Assembly (NCBI GenBank): GCA_016210005.1 | Contig: JACQVA010000232.1 | Location: 1 to 38,837 of the forward strand | Source: Deltaproteobacteria bacterium | GTDB taxonomy: Bacteria > Desulfobacterota > Binatia > HRBIN30 > JACQVA1 | Direction of reading: 5' to 3' | Length of the DNA stretch: 38,837 nucleotides | Part shown: one piece after another, positions 16,413-24,936 of the stretch | How the letters are laid out: every line of letters begins with the position of its first letter | Position numbering within the stretch: the stretch's first letter is position 1 | The notes under the pieces: model-generated | What the model was told of the DNA's origin: nothing | The model's database searches: none | Seen by the model: only the letters and a program-made list of their open reading frames with translations | Program-made: the position numbers and the translations under genes

Positions 16413-17148
16413 GCGGCGGTTTCTACGTAAGCTCGCCTCCCTGCTGCTGGCCCTCGGGGTGCCGGCCGGATTCACTCGCCGGCCGGCGGCCGCCGCCCAC
16501 AACGGCAAGAACGGCGGCAAGCCCTTTTACGGGATGGGGGTCGACATCGACAAATGCATCGGCTGCGCCAAGTGCATGGAGGCGTGCAAGATCGAGAACG
16601 AGGTGCCGGCGGAGCCGTTCTTCTTCCGCACCTGGGTCGAGCGCTACGTTATCAAGCGCGACGGCAGCGTCGCGGTGCAGAGCATCGGCACCGCCACCAA
16701 CCCGTCGGCCGAGGCCGTTTCCGAGAAGGAGATCCTGCGCAGTTTCTTCGTGCCCAAGCTGTGCAACCAATGCGCCAATCCGGCGTGTGTTCAGGTTTGC
16801 CCCGTCGGCGCCACCTTTCAGACCGAGGACGGCGTGGTCTTGGTTGACGATAAGCGCTGCATCGGCTGCCGTTACTGCATCCAGGCCTGCCCCTATGGCG
16901 CCCGCTACCTGCACCCGGAGAAGAAGACCGCCGACAAGTGCACTTTCTGTTACCACCGAATCTCGAAAGGGCTGCTGCCCGCCTGCGTCGAGGTCTGCCC
17001 GACACAGGCGCGGGTCTTCGGCGACGTCAACAGCGTCGCCAGCCCGCTGGCGCGGTTGAAGCGTATGAACAAGGTCCACGTGCTCAAACCGCACCTCAAC
17101 ACCGAGCCCAAGGTGTATTACGCCAACCTTGACGGAGAGGTGAAATGA
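16405..17148 (+). CDS. Four-cluster [4Fe-4S] ferredoxin subunit (TAT-exported, NrfC/PsrB-like)
   Basis: A 247-residue periplasmic iron-sulfur protein. The N-terminus has a twin-arginine motif (NRRRFLRKLASLLLAL). Four cysteine sets are complete: CIGCAKCMEACK, CNQCANPACVQVCP, CIGCRYCIQACP and CTFCY with CVEVCP. This is the DmsB/NrfC/PsrB type of electron-transfer subunit, which couples an NrfD-type membrane protein to a periplasmic partner. GGAGG 6 bases before the ATG confirms the start, inside the end of the cytochrome gene. It overlaps the NrfD-type gene by 4 bases, so translation is probably coupled. No molybdoenzyme is adjacent, so its partner is presumably the 8-haem cytochrome. Confidence 0.92.
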   Translation: MNRRRFLRKLASLLLALGVPAGFTRRPAAAAHNGKNGGKPFYGMGVDIDKCIGCAKCMEACKIENEVPAEPFFFRTWVERYVIKRDGSVAVQSIGTATNPSAEAVSEKEILRSFFVPKLCNQCANPACVQVCPVGATFQTEDGVVLVDDKRCIGCRYCIQACPYGARYLHPEKKTADKCTFCYHRISKGLLPACVEVCPTQARVFGDVNSVASPLARLKRMNKVHVLKPHLNTEPKVYYANLDGEVK

Positions 17149-18365
17149 ATCACGAGCTGCTTGCAAGGCTGGCGGAATTGAGCAAAGAGGTGCAGGGGTA
17201 CATATATCCCAACGAGATCGAGATCCACTGGTCGGTGTTGATCGTGGTCTATCCGTACCTGACCGGACTGGTCGCCGGCGCTTTCATCCTGGCCTCGCTG
17301 GTGAAGGTCTTCAACGTCGAAGAAGTGCAGCCGACATACCGTTTATCGTTGCTGACGGCGCTGGCGTTTCTACTGATCGCGCCGCTGCCCTTGCTGTTGC
17401 ACCTCGGCCATCCCGAGCGTGGCTACGAGGTGCTGATCACGCCCAACCCGACCTCAGCGATGGCGATGTTCGGCTTCGTCTATGCCTGGTACCTGATGGC
17501 GGTGCTGCTACTCGAAGTCTGGTTCGCCTACCGCAAGGATCTCATCCTCTATGCCCGGCAGGAGCGCGGGTTGATGAAGTGGATTCATCGCCTGCTGGCG
17601 CTGTTCTCGAACGACGTCAGCCCGGCGGCGGTCGCGTTCGATCACAAGGCGGTGAAGGTGATCACCATCATCGGTATCCCTTCGGCGTTCCTGCTGCACG
17701 GCTACGTCGGCTTCATCTTCGGCTCGATCAAGGCCAATCCCTGGTGGAGTTCGGTGCTGATGCCGATCGTCTTCCTGTTTTCCGCCATCGTCTCCGGCAT
17801 CGCCTTGGTCATCTTGCTTTACATGCTGATCACGCCGTTTCGCGGCGAGCCGATCGACATGAAGTGCCTCGATAAGATGGCCTCGTTCCTGTTCTACGCG
17901 GTGATCGTCGACTTTTCGCTCGAGTGCCTCGATTTCATCCATCGGCTGTACGAAAGCGAGGAGTCGATCAAGATCCTGTCGCAGTTGGTGATGAACAAGC
18001 TGATCATCAGCCTGCTGGTCATGCAGGTGCTACTGGGGATGATCGCGCCGCTGGGCATCATGGTGTCGATCAAGCTGCTGAGCTTGAATGAGGAGTTGCG
18101 GCGACTGCTGTACTTCATCTCCGTGTTGCTGATCCAACTGGGGATTTTCAGCACGCGGTGGAACGTCGTGATCGGCGGGCAGATGTTCTCGAAGAGCCTG
18201 ATGGGTCTGACGACCTACAAGATGGAAATCATGGGCATCGAGGGACTCGTGACCGCGCTGGCGCTGCTGATCATGCCGTTCTTCGTGCTGGCGGTCTTGA
18301 TCAAGCTCTTGCCGCCGTGGGACACTGCCCCGGCCGGGGTTGCGGGCGAACGGGTCGCCGCGTGA
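17145..18365 (+). CDS. NrfD/PsrC-type quinol-interacting membrane protein
   Basis: A 406-residue integral membrane protein with about ten hydrophobic segments. LTGLVAGAFILASL near residue 40 and LLLHLGHPERGYEVL near residue 85 are characteristic of the NrfD/PsrC/polysulfide reductase membrane family, which binds quinone near the periplasmic face and has no cofactor of its own. It overlaps the ferredoxin gene by 4 bases (ATGA) and completes the cytochrome-ferredoxin-NrfD module. It probably exchanges electrons between the menaquinone pool and the ferredoxin/8-haem cytochrome. Direction cannot be read from sequence. Confidence 0.92.
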   Translation: MNHELLARLAELSKEVQGYIYPNEIEIHWSVLIVVYPYLTGLVAGAFILASLVKVFNVEEVQPTYRLSLLTALAFLLIAPLPLLLHLGHPERGYEVLITPNPTSAMAMFGFVYAWYLMAVLLLEVWFAYRKDLILYARQERGLMKWIHRLLALFSNDVSPAAVAFDHKAVKVITIIGIPSAFLLHGYVGFIFGSIKANPWWSSVLMPIVFLFSAIVSGIALVILLYMLITPFRGEPIDMKCLDKMASFLFYAVIVDFSLECLDFIHRLYESEESIKILSQLVMNKLIISLLVMQVLLGMIAPLGIMVSIKLLSLNEELRRLLYFISVLLIQLGIFSTRWNVVIGGQMFSKSLMGLTTYKMEIMGIEGLVTALALLIMPFFVLAVLIKLLPPWDTAPAGVAGERVAA

Positions 18366-18449
18366 CAGCCGGCGGGCGAGTGGTCGGAGACGGGTGAGGA
18401 CGGCGAGTCAGCGGTTGGCGAAGCGAGGGTTGGGAAGGGGCGGCACTCC

Positions 18450-19664
18450 ATGTGGATACGCAAGCGCGTGGCGCTGGTGTTGGCGAGCATAACCCTGACG
18501 CTGGTGCGGCCGGCGGCGGCCGAGGATGAAATCACTAACGAGGCCTGCCTAGCGTGTCACGCGCTCGAGGACTTGGTTGGGAGCGACGGCCGGTCGCTGG
18601 TCGTCGACGCCGGAGCCTTCAGCGCCTCCACCCATGGAACGTTGCCGTGCACCACCTGCCACGCCGACGCCACCACCGTGCCGCACGAGGAGAAACCCGC
18701 GCGCATTGGGATCGCCACCTGTGCCACGTGTCATTCGGAGGTGGTGGCAACCTACGAGAAGAGCGTTCACGGCGAAGCTCGCACCAACGGCGCCACTGAC
18801 GCCGCCACCTGCGCCAGCTGCCACGGCTCGACGCATACGGTGCGCCAGCACAGCGATATGGGCTCACCCGTCTACCCGCTCAATCTGCCCCGCACCTGCG
18901 GCGCGTGCCACGGCGACCCCGAGTTAGCCAAGCGGCACGGCATTCCGGTGGTCAACGCCTATCAGTTGTACCTGGACTCGATTCACGGCCGCGCGCTGAC
19001 GCACAGCGGGTTGCTGGTGGCGGCCAATTGCTCGAGCTGTCATGGGTTCCACGATATAAGGCCAAAGAAGGACGCCGAGTCCAAGGTGTCGCGACTGAGC
19101 GTCCCGGCGACGTGCGGTGGTTGCCACGCCGGGGTGATGGAGGCGTATGACAACGGTGTGCACGGCCGCGCGGTCAAGCACGGCAACCTCAAGGCGCCGG
19201 TGTGCATCGACTGCCACACCGCGCACCAGATTGCGCGCGTCGACACCGACCCCTGGAAGCTGCGCATCATCGCCGAATGCGGCACCTGTCACGAGGAGTC
19301 GCTGAAGACCTACCGCGACACCTTCCACGGCCAGGTGACGGCCCTGGGCTTCACGCCGGTGGCGCGCTGTTCCAATTGCCACGGCTCACACCGTGTGTTG
19401 CCGGCGGCCGACCCGGAGTCGTCGATTGCACCGGCCAACCTGGTGGCGACCTGCCAGAAGTGCCACCCGCAGGCGGGCCCGAAATTCGTCCTCTTCTCCC
19501 CCCACGCCGACCACGAAAATCCCGAGCGCAACCCCGGCCTGTACTACGCCGCCCGCCTGATGACTTTGTTGATCGTCGCCGTGTTCATCTTCTTCGGCAT
19601 CCACACGGTCTTATGGCTGTTGCGTTCGCTCATCGAACAGCGCAGGCTCAACGGGCGGCGGTAG
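18450..19664 (+). CDS. Eleven-haem c-type cytochrome with C-terminal membrane anchor
   Basis: A 404-residue exported cytochrome with a signal peptide (residues 1-25), eleven CXXCH motifs and a C-terminal transmembrane helix (about 370-392). Repeated units of the form SVHG/SIHG..CxxCHG.H show an internally repetitive haem domain, as in the cytochrome at 20536. It is followed by a membrane cytochrome b gene after 40 bases. The pair is repeated by 20536/21603, so each pair is likely a quinol:cytochrome c module with cytochrome b in the membrane and the multihaem protein in the periplasm. GGAAGGGG about 10 bases upstream supports the ATG. Confidence 0.9.
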   Translation: MWIRKRVALVLASITLTLVRPAAAEDEITNEACLACHALEDLVGSDGRSLVVDAGAFSASTHGTLPCTTCHADATTVPHEEKPARIGIATCATCHSEVVATYEKSVHGEARTNGATDAATCASCHGSTHTVRQHSDMGSPVYPLNLPRTCGACHGDPELAKRHGIPVVNAYQLYLDSIHGRALTHSGLLVAANCSSCHGFHDIRPKKDAESKVSRLSVPATCGGCHAGVMEAYDNGVHGRAVKHGNLKAPVCIDCHTAHQIARVDTDPWKLRIIAECGTCHEESLKTYRDTFHGQVTALGFTPVARCSNCHGSHRVLPAADPESSIAPANLVATCQKCHPQAGPKFVLFSPHADHENPERNPGLYYAARLMTLLIVAVFIFFGIHTVLWLLRSLIEQRRLNGRR

Positions 19665-19704
19665 CGGCGGGAGTGTTCGCGATGGGGCGACAGGAGTGAC
19701 CAGG

Positions 19705-20532
19705 ATGGCGTCGGCGGTTTCCAGCACAGCCAAGTACTACGTCCGCATCGACCTATTCCACCGCCTCGTCCACGGTTTCCTGATGGCGAGTTTCCTGGGC
19801 TTGGCGGCTACCGGACTGCCGATCAAGTTCAATCAAGCGGCCTGGGCCACCAACTTGGCGCATGCGCTGGGCGGCTTCGGCACGGTCATCTTCTTCCACC
19901 AAACCTTCGCCATCATCTTGAGCCTGTGCTTCCTGCTGCATCTCGGCCGCATCCTGCACGCCGCCTTCGTCAAAGGCGACCCCGGCGTCTTGTGGGGGCC
20001 GAACTCGATGGTGCCGCAGCCCAAGGACCTGCTCGACATGTTTTGGCACTTCGCCTGGTTCTTCGGCTTGGGGCCGAAGCCGCGCTTTGATCGCTTCACC
20101 TACTGGGAGAAGTTCGATTACTGGGCGGTGTTCTGGGGCATGGCCATCATCGGCACCTCGGGCTACGTGATGTGGTTCTCGGGCTTCTTCGGGCGCTTCA
20201 TCCCCGGCTGGATGTTCAACATCGCGCTGCTGATCCATTCGGAGGAGGCGCTGCTGGCGGTCTGGTTCATCTTCACCATCCATTTCTTCAACTCCCACAT
20301 CCGCCCGGAGAAGTTCCCGATGGATCTCGTCATCTTCACCGGGCGCGTCAGCGAAGCCGAGCTGCACGAAGAACGCCCGCTGGAGTATGAACGGCTGGTG
20401 GCCCAAGACGGCCTGACAGCAATCGCCACCGAACCGCCGCCGCTGTGGTTGAGGAACTTCGGCCGGCTGATCGGCTTCACTGTAATCACCATCGGTTTCA
20501 TTCTGTTCGGCCTGACGCTGTGGGCCTTGTGA
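19705..20532 (+). CDS. Membrane cytochrome b (FdnI/HyaC-like fold)
   Basis: A 275-residue membrane protein with about four core helices. Histidines suited to bind two haems b are seen in LFHRLVHGF, VIFFHQTF, LLHLGRILH, LIHSEEALL and TIHFFNSHI. The layout matches the dihaem cytochrome b subunits of formate dehydrogenase and Ni-Fe hydrogenase. It shares a diagnostic stretch (RFDRFTYWEKFDYW, and FPMDLVIFTG before a PLEYERLV tail) with the protein at 21603, showing they are paralogues. ATG at 19705 is preferred (AGGAG 8 bases upstream) over GTG at 19696. It likely transfers electrons between quinone and the 11-haem cytochrome encoded before it. Confidence 0.88.
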   Translation: MASAVSSTAKYYVRIDLFHRLVHGFLMASFLGLAATGLPIKFNQAAWATNLAHALGGFGTVIFFHQTFAIILSLCFLLHLGRILHAAFVKGDPGVLWGPNSMVPQPKDLLDMFWHFAWFFGLGPKPRFDRFTYWEKFDYWAVFWGMAIIGTSGYVMWFSGFFGRFIPGWMFNIALLIHSEEALLAVWFIFTIHFFNSHIRPEKFPMDLVIFTGRVSEAELHEERPLEYERLVAQDGLTAIATEPPPLWLRNFGRLIGFTVITIGFILFGLTLWAL

Positions 20533-20535
20533 GGC

Positions 20536-21606
20536 ATGGCCGTGGGCCGGCAACTGCACGCGTGTTGGGGATGGTGGTGCGCGATGGCGCTGGTGCTGGC
20601 CATAACCCGCGGGGCTGCGGCCGCGCTCGCGCCGGAGGTGGAAGGCTGCCTGAATTGCCACCGCGAGCAGACGCTGGAGCTGACGCTGCCAAGCGGCGAG
20701 AGCCGCTCCCTGTTCGTCGACAGCCAACGCTTCGCCGGGTCCATCCACGGCGACAAGCTCAGCTGCGGCGACTGCCACACCGACATCGAGGAGTTCCCGC
20801 ACCCCGAACGCACGTTCAAGAACGTGCGTGAGTTTGCCCTGGCGTACTACGAAAGCTGCAAGCGTTGCCATTTCGATAATTACACCAAGAGCCTCGACAG
20901 CGTGCACTACACCTTCCTGTCGAAGGGTGACCAGCGGGCGCCGCTGTGCGTCGATTGTCACGGCGCCCACGACGTCGCCAGCCCGCGCCTGCCCAAGACG
21001 CGGATTTCCACCACCTGCGCCCGCTGTCACGAGCAGGTCTATCAGCGTTACGCCGAGAGCGTGCACGGCAAGGCGCTGCTCAAAGGGGCCAACGGCGACG
21101 TCCCGGTTTGCACCGATTGCCACCGCTCCCACGACATCGAAGACCCTAGAACCGCCTCCTTCCGCTTGCGCAGCCCCGAGATCTGCGCCCGCTGCCACAC
21201 CGATGAGACGGTGATGAAGAAGTACGGCCTCTCCACCGGCGTGATCCAGTCCTACCTGACGGATTTTCACGGCATGACGGCGTCGTTCTACAAACAAGAG
21301 CAGGGCACGCCCGAGGCTTTGACTGCGGTTTGCACCGATTGTCACGGTGTGCACGATATCCTGGCAGTGCAGGACCCGCGGTCTTCGGTGATGCAGGCGA
21401 ACGTGGCCAAGGTCTGTCAGAAGTGCCACCCGGGAGCCACCGAGAGTTTCCCGGCGGCGTGGCTGTCGCACTACGAGCCCAGCCCCGATAAGGCGCCGCT
21501 GGTCTACTACGTCAAGTTATTCTACCAGATCTTCATTCCATTCGTCGTGCTCGGGCTGGTGCTGCAGATTCTGCTCCACCTCTGGCGGGTGGTGGTGAGC
21601 CGATGA
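20536..21606 (+). CDS. Nine-haem c-type cytochrome with C-terminal membrane anchor
   Basis: A 356-residue exported cytochrome: N-terminal signal sequence (about residues 1-29), nine CXXCH motifs between residues 38 and 295, and a C-terminal helix (IFIPFVVLGLVLQILLHLW). Motifs such as ESVHGKALLKGANGDVPVC are near-copies of units in the 11-haem protein at 18450, so the two derive from one ancestor. It starts 3 bases after the preceding cytochrome b stop and overlaps the following cytochrome b by 4 bases, giving an unbroken c-b-c-b operon. Confidence 0.9.
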   Translation: MAVGRQLHACWGWWCAMALVLAITRGAAAALAPEVEGCLNCHREQTLELTLPSGESRSLFVDSQRFAGSIHGDKLSCGDCHTDIEEFPHPERTFKNVREFALAYYESCKRCHFDNYTKSLDSVHYTFLSKGDQRAPLCVDCHGAHDVASPRLPKTRISTTCARCHEQVYQRYAESVHGKALLKGANGDVPVCTDCHRSHDIEDPRTASFRLRSPEICARCHTDETVMKKYGLSTGVIQSYLTDFHGMTASFYKQEQGTPEALTAVCTDCHGVHDILAVQDPRSSVMQANVAKVCQKCHPGATESFPAAWLSHYEPSPDKAPLVYYVKLFYQIFIPFVVLGLVLQILLHLWRVVVSR

Positions 21607-22388
21607 GCCGGCGTGGAGCCAAGCCAACCTCTGCGGCGAAACTGGCGCGGGCGCCGCACGCGACTCGGTTCAGCGTCAAGCAGCGAATCGAGCACTTCGT
21701 GATCATGCTGCTGTTCATCCTGCTGGCGCTGACCGGCCTGCCGCAGGAGTTCTTCGAGGCCGGCTGGGCGCAGTGGCTGATCAGCCGGCTCGGCGGCATC
21801 GATCGGGTGCGCTGGCTGCACCGGGTCGCCGGCATCCTCTTCACCGCCGGCGCCGCCGAGCACTTGGGCGTCATCATCTTCCTGGCGCTCTCCAAGCGGA
21901 TCGAGCCCAGCATGATCCCGACGAAGAAGGACTTCACCGACGCGGTCGTCACTTTGGGGCACTACCTCGGTCTCTCGGAACACGAGGCCCGATTCGATCG
22001 CTACGACTATCGCCAGAAGTTCGAATACTGGGGGCTGATTTTCGGCGGAGCCATAATGGTGGTGACCGGCTTGATCTTGTATTTTCCGACCTTGGTCACG
22101 CGCGTGCTGCCGGGCGAGCTGATTCCCGCCGCCAAGGTGGCGCACGGCAGCGAGGGCCTGCTGGCGTTTCTGATCGTGATCATCTGGCACATCTACAACG
22201 CGCACTTGAGCCCCGAGGTGTTTCCGTTCGACGCCAGCATCTTTACCGGCAAGATCGAGGTCGAGCGCATGAAACGCGATCATCCGCTGGAATACGCGCG
22301 CTTGGTGGCGAGCGGTAAGGTGGCGGCGCTGGAGCAGGAAGCGAGCGCTGAGCCACCCGGCACAGACGATGACCGGCAATCGCCGTGA
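21603..22388 (+). CDS. Membrane cytochrome b (FdnI/HyaC-like fold)
   Basis: A 261-residue membrane cytochrome b, paralogous to the protein at 19705. Candidate haem histidines are in RIEHFVIML, RWLHRVAGIL, AAEHLGVII, KVAHGSEGLL and IIWHIYNAHL. It keeps the shared RFDRYDYRQKFEYWG and FPFDASIFTGK signatures and the PLEYARLV tail. The ATG overlaps the stop of the 9-haem cytochrome (ATGA), indicating translational coupling. It is the last of the four c/b genes; the kinase gene begins about 60 bases later and could belong to the same transcript. Confidence 0.88.
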   Translation: MSRRGAKPTSAAKLARAPHATRFSVKQRIEHFVIMLLFILLALTGLPQEFFEAGWAQWLISRLGGIDRVRWLHRVAGILFTAGAAEHLGVIIFLALSKRIEPSMIPTKKDFTDAVVTLGHYLGLSEHEARFDRYDYRQKFEYWGLIFGGAIMVVTGLILYFPTLVTRVLPGELIPAAKVAHGSEGLLAFLIVIIWHIYNAHLSPEVFPFDASIFTGKIEVERMKRDHPLEYARLVASGKVAALEQEASAEPPGTDDDRQSP

Positions 22389-22451
22389 CGTGACGAGAGG
22401 GGTGCCACTCTGAGCCCAGCGCGCTTTCCGCGCCGCAGCCTGCGGGGGCGC

Positions 22452-24263
22452 ATGCTGTTCCTCGTCGGCCTGGGGATGCTTGCCCTGGCGGGGATTCTGG
22501 GCACCGCCATCATGGCCGCGAGCCGTGAACTGAGCGCGCAGGCGCTGCGCGAACGCCTGCACTTGGCGCAGGCGCTCGCTGATCACCTCGACTACGTCTT
22601 GAAGTCGAACCTGGTGGCGCTGCAAGACGTGGCACAAAGCGCCCGTGCTGACCTCGAAACGGCTGGCCTCAAGCCGCTCAAGGCCGCGCTACGCGAGGCC
22701 TATCTGCGCTCGATCTTCACCGAGGGCGTGTTCCTGCTCGACCGCCGCGGCGCGCTGCTGGCGATCGAGCCGCAATCGGCCGCGCGCACGCCCGCGGAGC
22801 TCGCCGCCGTGCCGCTCATCCGCCGCGTCGTCCAAGAGGGCCGCCCCGAGGTGTCCGGCCTCGTGGTCCAGGGTAACCGGCGCATCTACGCCGGCGTGCC
22901 GGTGCGTGATTACGGCGGCGAGTTGGTGGGTGCCGTCGGCGGTGAGGTGGATCCGGCAAGCCCCCGTTTCCGCGCGCTGCTCAGTCCCATCCGCATGGGC
23001 GGCACCACCTACCTCGATCTGGTCGATGGTCACGGCGTCGTCCTGGCCTCGACCAAACCCGACCGGGCGTTCACAGAAAGTGATCACGGCCGTTTCTTGG
23101 CCGGCTTGATTCAAGAGAAGCGCTCGGCCGTGCGCGCCTGCCACAGTTGTCACGAGGAGCAGGGCCAGGTGCCGGCGCGCGAGCGCGAGGTCATCGCCTT
23201 TGCCCCGCTGACCTTCGCACCCTGGGGCGTGAGCATCCGCCAGGCCGAGGATGAGGCGTTTGCGGGCGCGCGCGCCGCCCAGCGCCGCCTGCTGCCGATC
23301 GCCGCCGTGACCATCTTGCTCGGGCTGTTGTTCGCCTGGGGCGCGGCCAGAAGCGTGACCAGGCCGTTGGGGATCCTCACGCGCGCGGCCCAACGCATCG
23401 CCGGCGGCAACCTCGAACAACCCACACCACCCTTGGGCGACGACGAGATCGGTCAACTCGCCCGCTCCTTCGACCATATGCGCCAAGCCCTCAAGGACTC
23501 GCTGGCGGCGATCGCCGGCTGGAACCGGGAGCTGGAGGACCGAGTCGGCAAGCGCACCCGCGAACTCGAAGTGCTCTACCAAGAGCTGCGCCGCAAGGAG
23601 GAGATGCGCGGCGAGCTGTTGAAAAAAGTCATCGCCGCACAAGAGGAGGAACGCAAACGCATCGCCCGGGAGTTGCACGACGAGACCAGCCAAGCCTCGG
23701 CGGCGCTCCTGCTCGCCATCGAGGCGAGCACGCAACGGGCCCCCGATGAAGCCAAGGAACGGCTGCGCCGGATGAAGGCCATGGCCGGCCGCATCCTCGA
23801 CAGCATCCACCGCCTGATCTTCGATCTGCGGCCGTCGATGCTCGACGACCTCGGTCTGGTTTCGGCCTTGCGCGCCTCCGCCGAGAGCCACCTTGAACCG
23901 TTGGGTATGGACGTGGCCTTCGAGGTGAGCGGAGCCGAGCGGCGACTGCCGGCTGAAATCGAGACGACCCTCTTCCGCATCGGGCAAGAGGCGATCTCGA
24001 ACATCCGGCGGCACGCCGAAGCCGAGAGCGTCAAGATCACGGTTGAGTTCGGGGAGCAGTGCGTCGCCCTGCGGGTTCAAGACGACGGCAAAGGCTTCAA
24101 CGCCGACGAGCTCGAGCGCTCGCCCGAAGGGGTGCGCGGGCTGGGGCTGCTAGGCATGAGAGAGCGGGCGCTGCTGCTCGATGGTGCCTTGACCATCACC
24201 TCAGCGCCGGGCAAGGGTAGCGAGGTCAGCGCGCGGATCCCGCTGACCCGGAGTCGCACCTGA
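22452..24263 (+). CDS. NarX/LiaS-type sensor histidine kinase with a haem-binding motif in its sensor domain
   Basis: A 603-residue membrane kinase. A first transmembrane helix (about 2-22) and a second (about 282-298) flank a periplasmic Cache-like sensor domain. Near the end of that domain stands C230-H-S-C-H234, a CXXCH haem motif. HAMP (about 299-350), a coiled coil, HisKA_3 with H409 in RIARELHDETSQ, and an ATPase domain ending GKGSEVSARIPL follow. The visible ATG puts the first helix at residue 2. A CTG at 22410, preceded by GAGAGGGG with good spacing, would add a basic leader (SPARFPRRSLRGR) and is a plausible true start. The partner regulator is encoded 22 bases downstream. The haem motif suggests sensing of redox state, gas or a haem-reactive anion. 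Confidence 0.9.
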   Translation: MLFLVGLGMLALAGILGTAIMAASRELSAQALRERLHLAQALADHLDYVLKSNLVALQDVAQSARADLETAGLKPLKAALREAYLRSIFTEGVFLLDRRGALLAIEPQSAARTPAELAAVPLIRRVVQEGRPEVSGLVVQGNRRIYAGVPVRDYGGELVGAVGGEVDPASPRFRALLSPIRMGGTTYLDLVDGHGVVLASTKPDRAFTESDHGRFLAGLIQEKRSAVRACHSCHEEQGQVPAREREVIAFAPLTFAPWGVSIRQAEDEAFAGARAAQRRLLPIAAVTILLGLLFAWGAARSVTRPLGILTRAAQRIAGGNLEQPTPPLGDDEIGQLARSFDHMRQALKDSLAAIAGWNRELEDRVGKRTRELEVLYQELRRKEEMRGELLKKVIAAQEEERKRIARELHDETSQASAALLLAIEASTQRAPDEAKERLRRMKAMAGRILDSIHRLIFDLRPSMLDDLGLVSALRASAESHLEPLGMDVAFEVSGAERRLPAEIETTLFRIGQEAISNIRRHAEAESVKITVEFGEQCVALRVQDDGKGFNADELERSPEGVRGLGLLGMRERALLLDGALTITSAPGKGSEVSARIPLTRSRT

Positions 24264-24285
24264 ACACAGAGCACTGAAGGTGAGC

Positions 24286-24936
24286 ATGAAGATCAAGGTG
24301 CTCGTGGCCGACGACCACGCCCTCTTTCGCGAGGGTATCACCGCCCTGCTCGCCGGCTACGACGACCTCGAGGTGGTCGGCGAGGCCGCCGACGGCAAGG
24401 CAGCCGTCGATCAAGCCGGCAAGCTACACCCCGACGTGGTGCTGATGGACATCGCGATGCCGGGATTGGGCGGGCTGGAGGCGACGTTCGAAATCAAGAA
24501 GCTGTACCCGGAAGTGAAGATCCTGGTCCTCACCCAGTACGACAACCGCGAGTACGTGTATCGCTTCCTCAACGCCGGCGTTTCCGGCTACGTGTTGAAG
24601 CGCGCCGCCGGCACGGAGTTGGTTGCGGCCATTCGCGCTGTGCATCAGAAGGGCACCTTCCTCCACCCCGACGTGGCCCCCGCAGTGGTCGCGGGCTATC
24701 TCGGCGGCGGCATCAAGTCCGCGGCGCAGGACGATCCGTACGAGGCCCTGACCGAGCGGGAGAAGCAGGTGCTCAAGCTGGTCGCCGAAGGCAAGACCAA
24801 CAAAGAGATTGCCGAGATCCTCGGCATCAGCGTCAAGACCGCGATGGGTCACCGGGCCAACCTGATGGACAACCTCGGCATCCACAACAAAGCCGAGCTG
24901 GTCAAGTTCGCCCTCCAGCGCGGCATCATCGAGTGA
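24286..24936 (+). CDS. NarL/LuxR-family response regulator
   Basis: A 216-residue response regulator. The receiver domain holds the acidic pair in VADDHALF and the phospho-acceptor Asp in VVLMDIAMPG (about residue 56). The C-terminal LuxR-type helix-turn-helix is LTEREKQVLKLVAEG with KEIAEILGISVKTAMGHRANL. It should be phosphorylated by the haem-motif kinase encoded just upstream and bind DNA as a dimer. ATG at 24286 has AAGG 6 bases upstream; GTG at 24280 would add two residues. Its stop overlaps the start of the haem-fused binding-protein gene (GTGA), tying this pair to the following sensor trio. Confidence 0.92.
   Translation: MKIKVLVADDHALFREGITALLAGYDDLEVVGEAADGKAAVDQAGKLHPDVVLMDIAMPGLGGLEATFEIKKLYPEVKILVLTQYDNREYVYRFLNAGVSGYVLKRAAGTELVAAIRAVHQKGTFLHPDVAPAVVAGYLGGGIKSAAQDDPYEALTEREKQVLKLVAEGKTNKEIAEILGISVKTAMGHRANLMDNLGIHNKAELVKFALQRGIIE

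Noticed and set aside
19753-21471. 572-codon open frame on the minus strand
   Set aside because: It is antisense to two clear cytochrome genes, is rich in Arg, Gly, His and Gln with no domain, and is explained by high GC codon bias.
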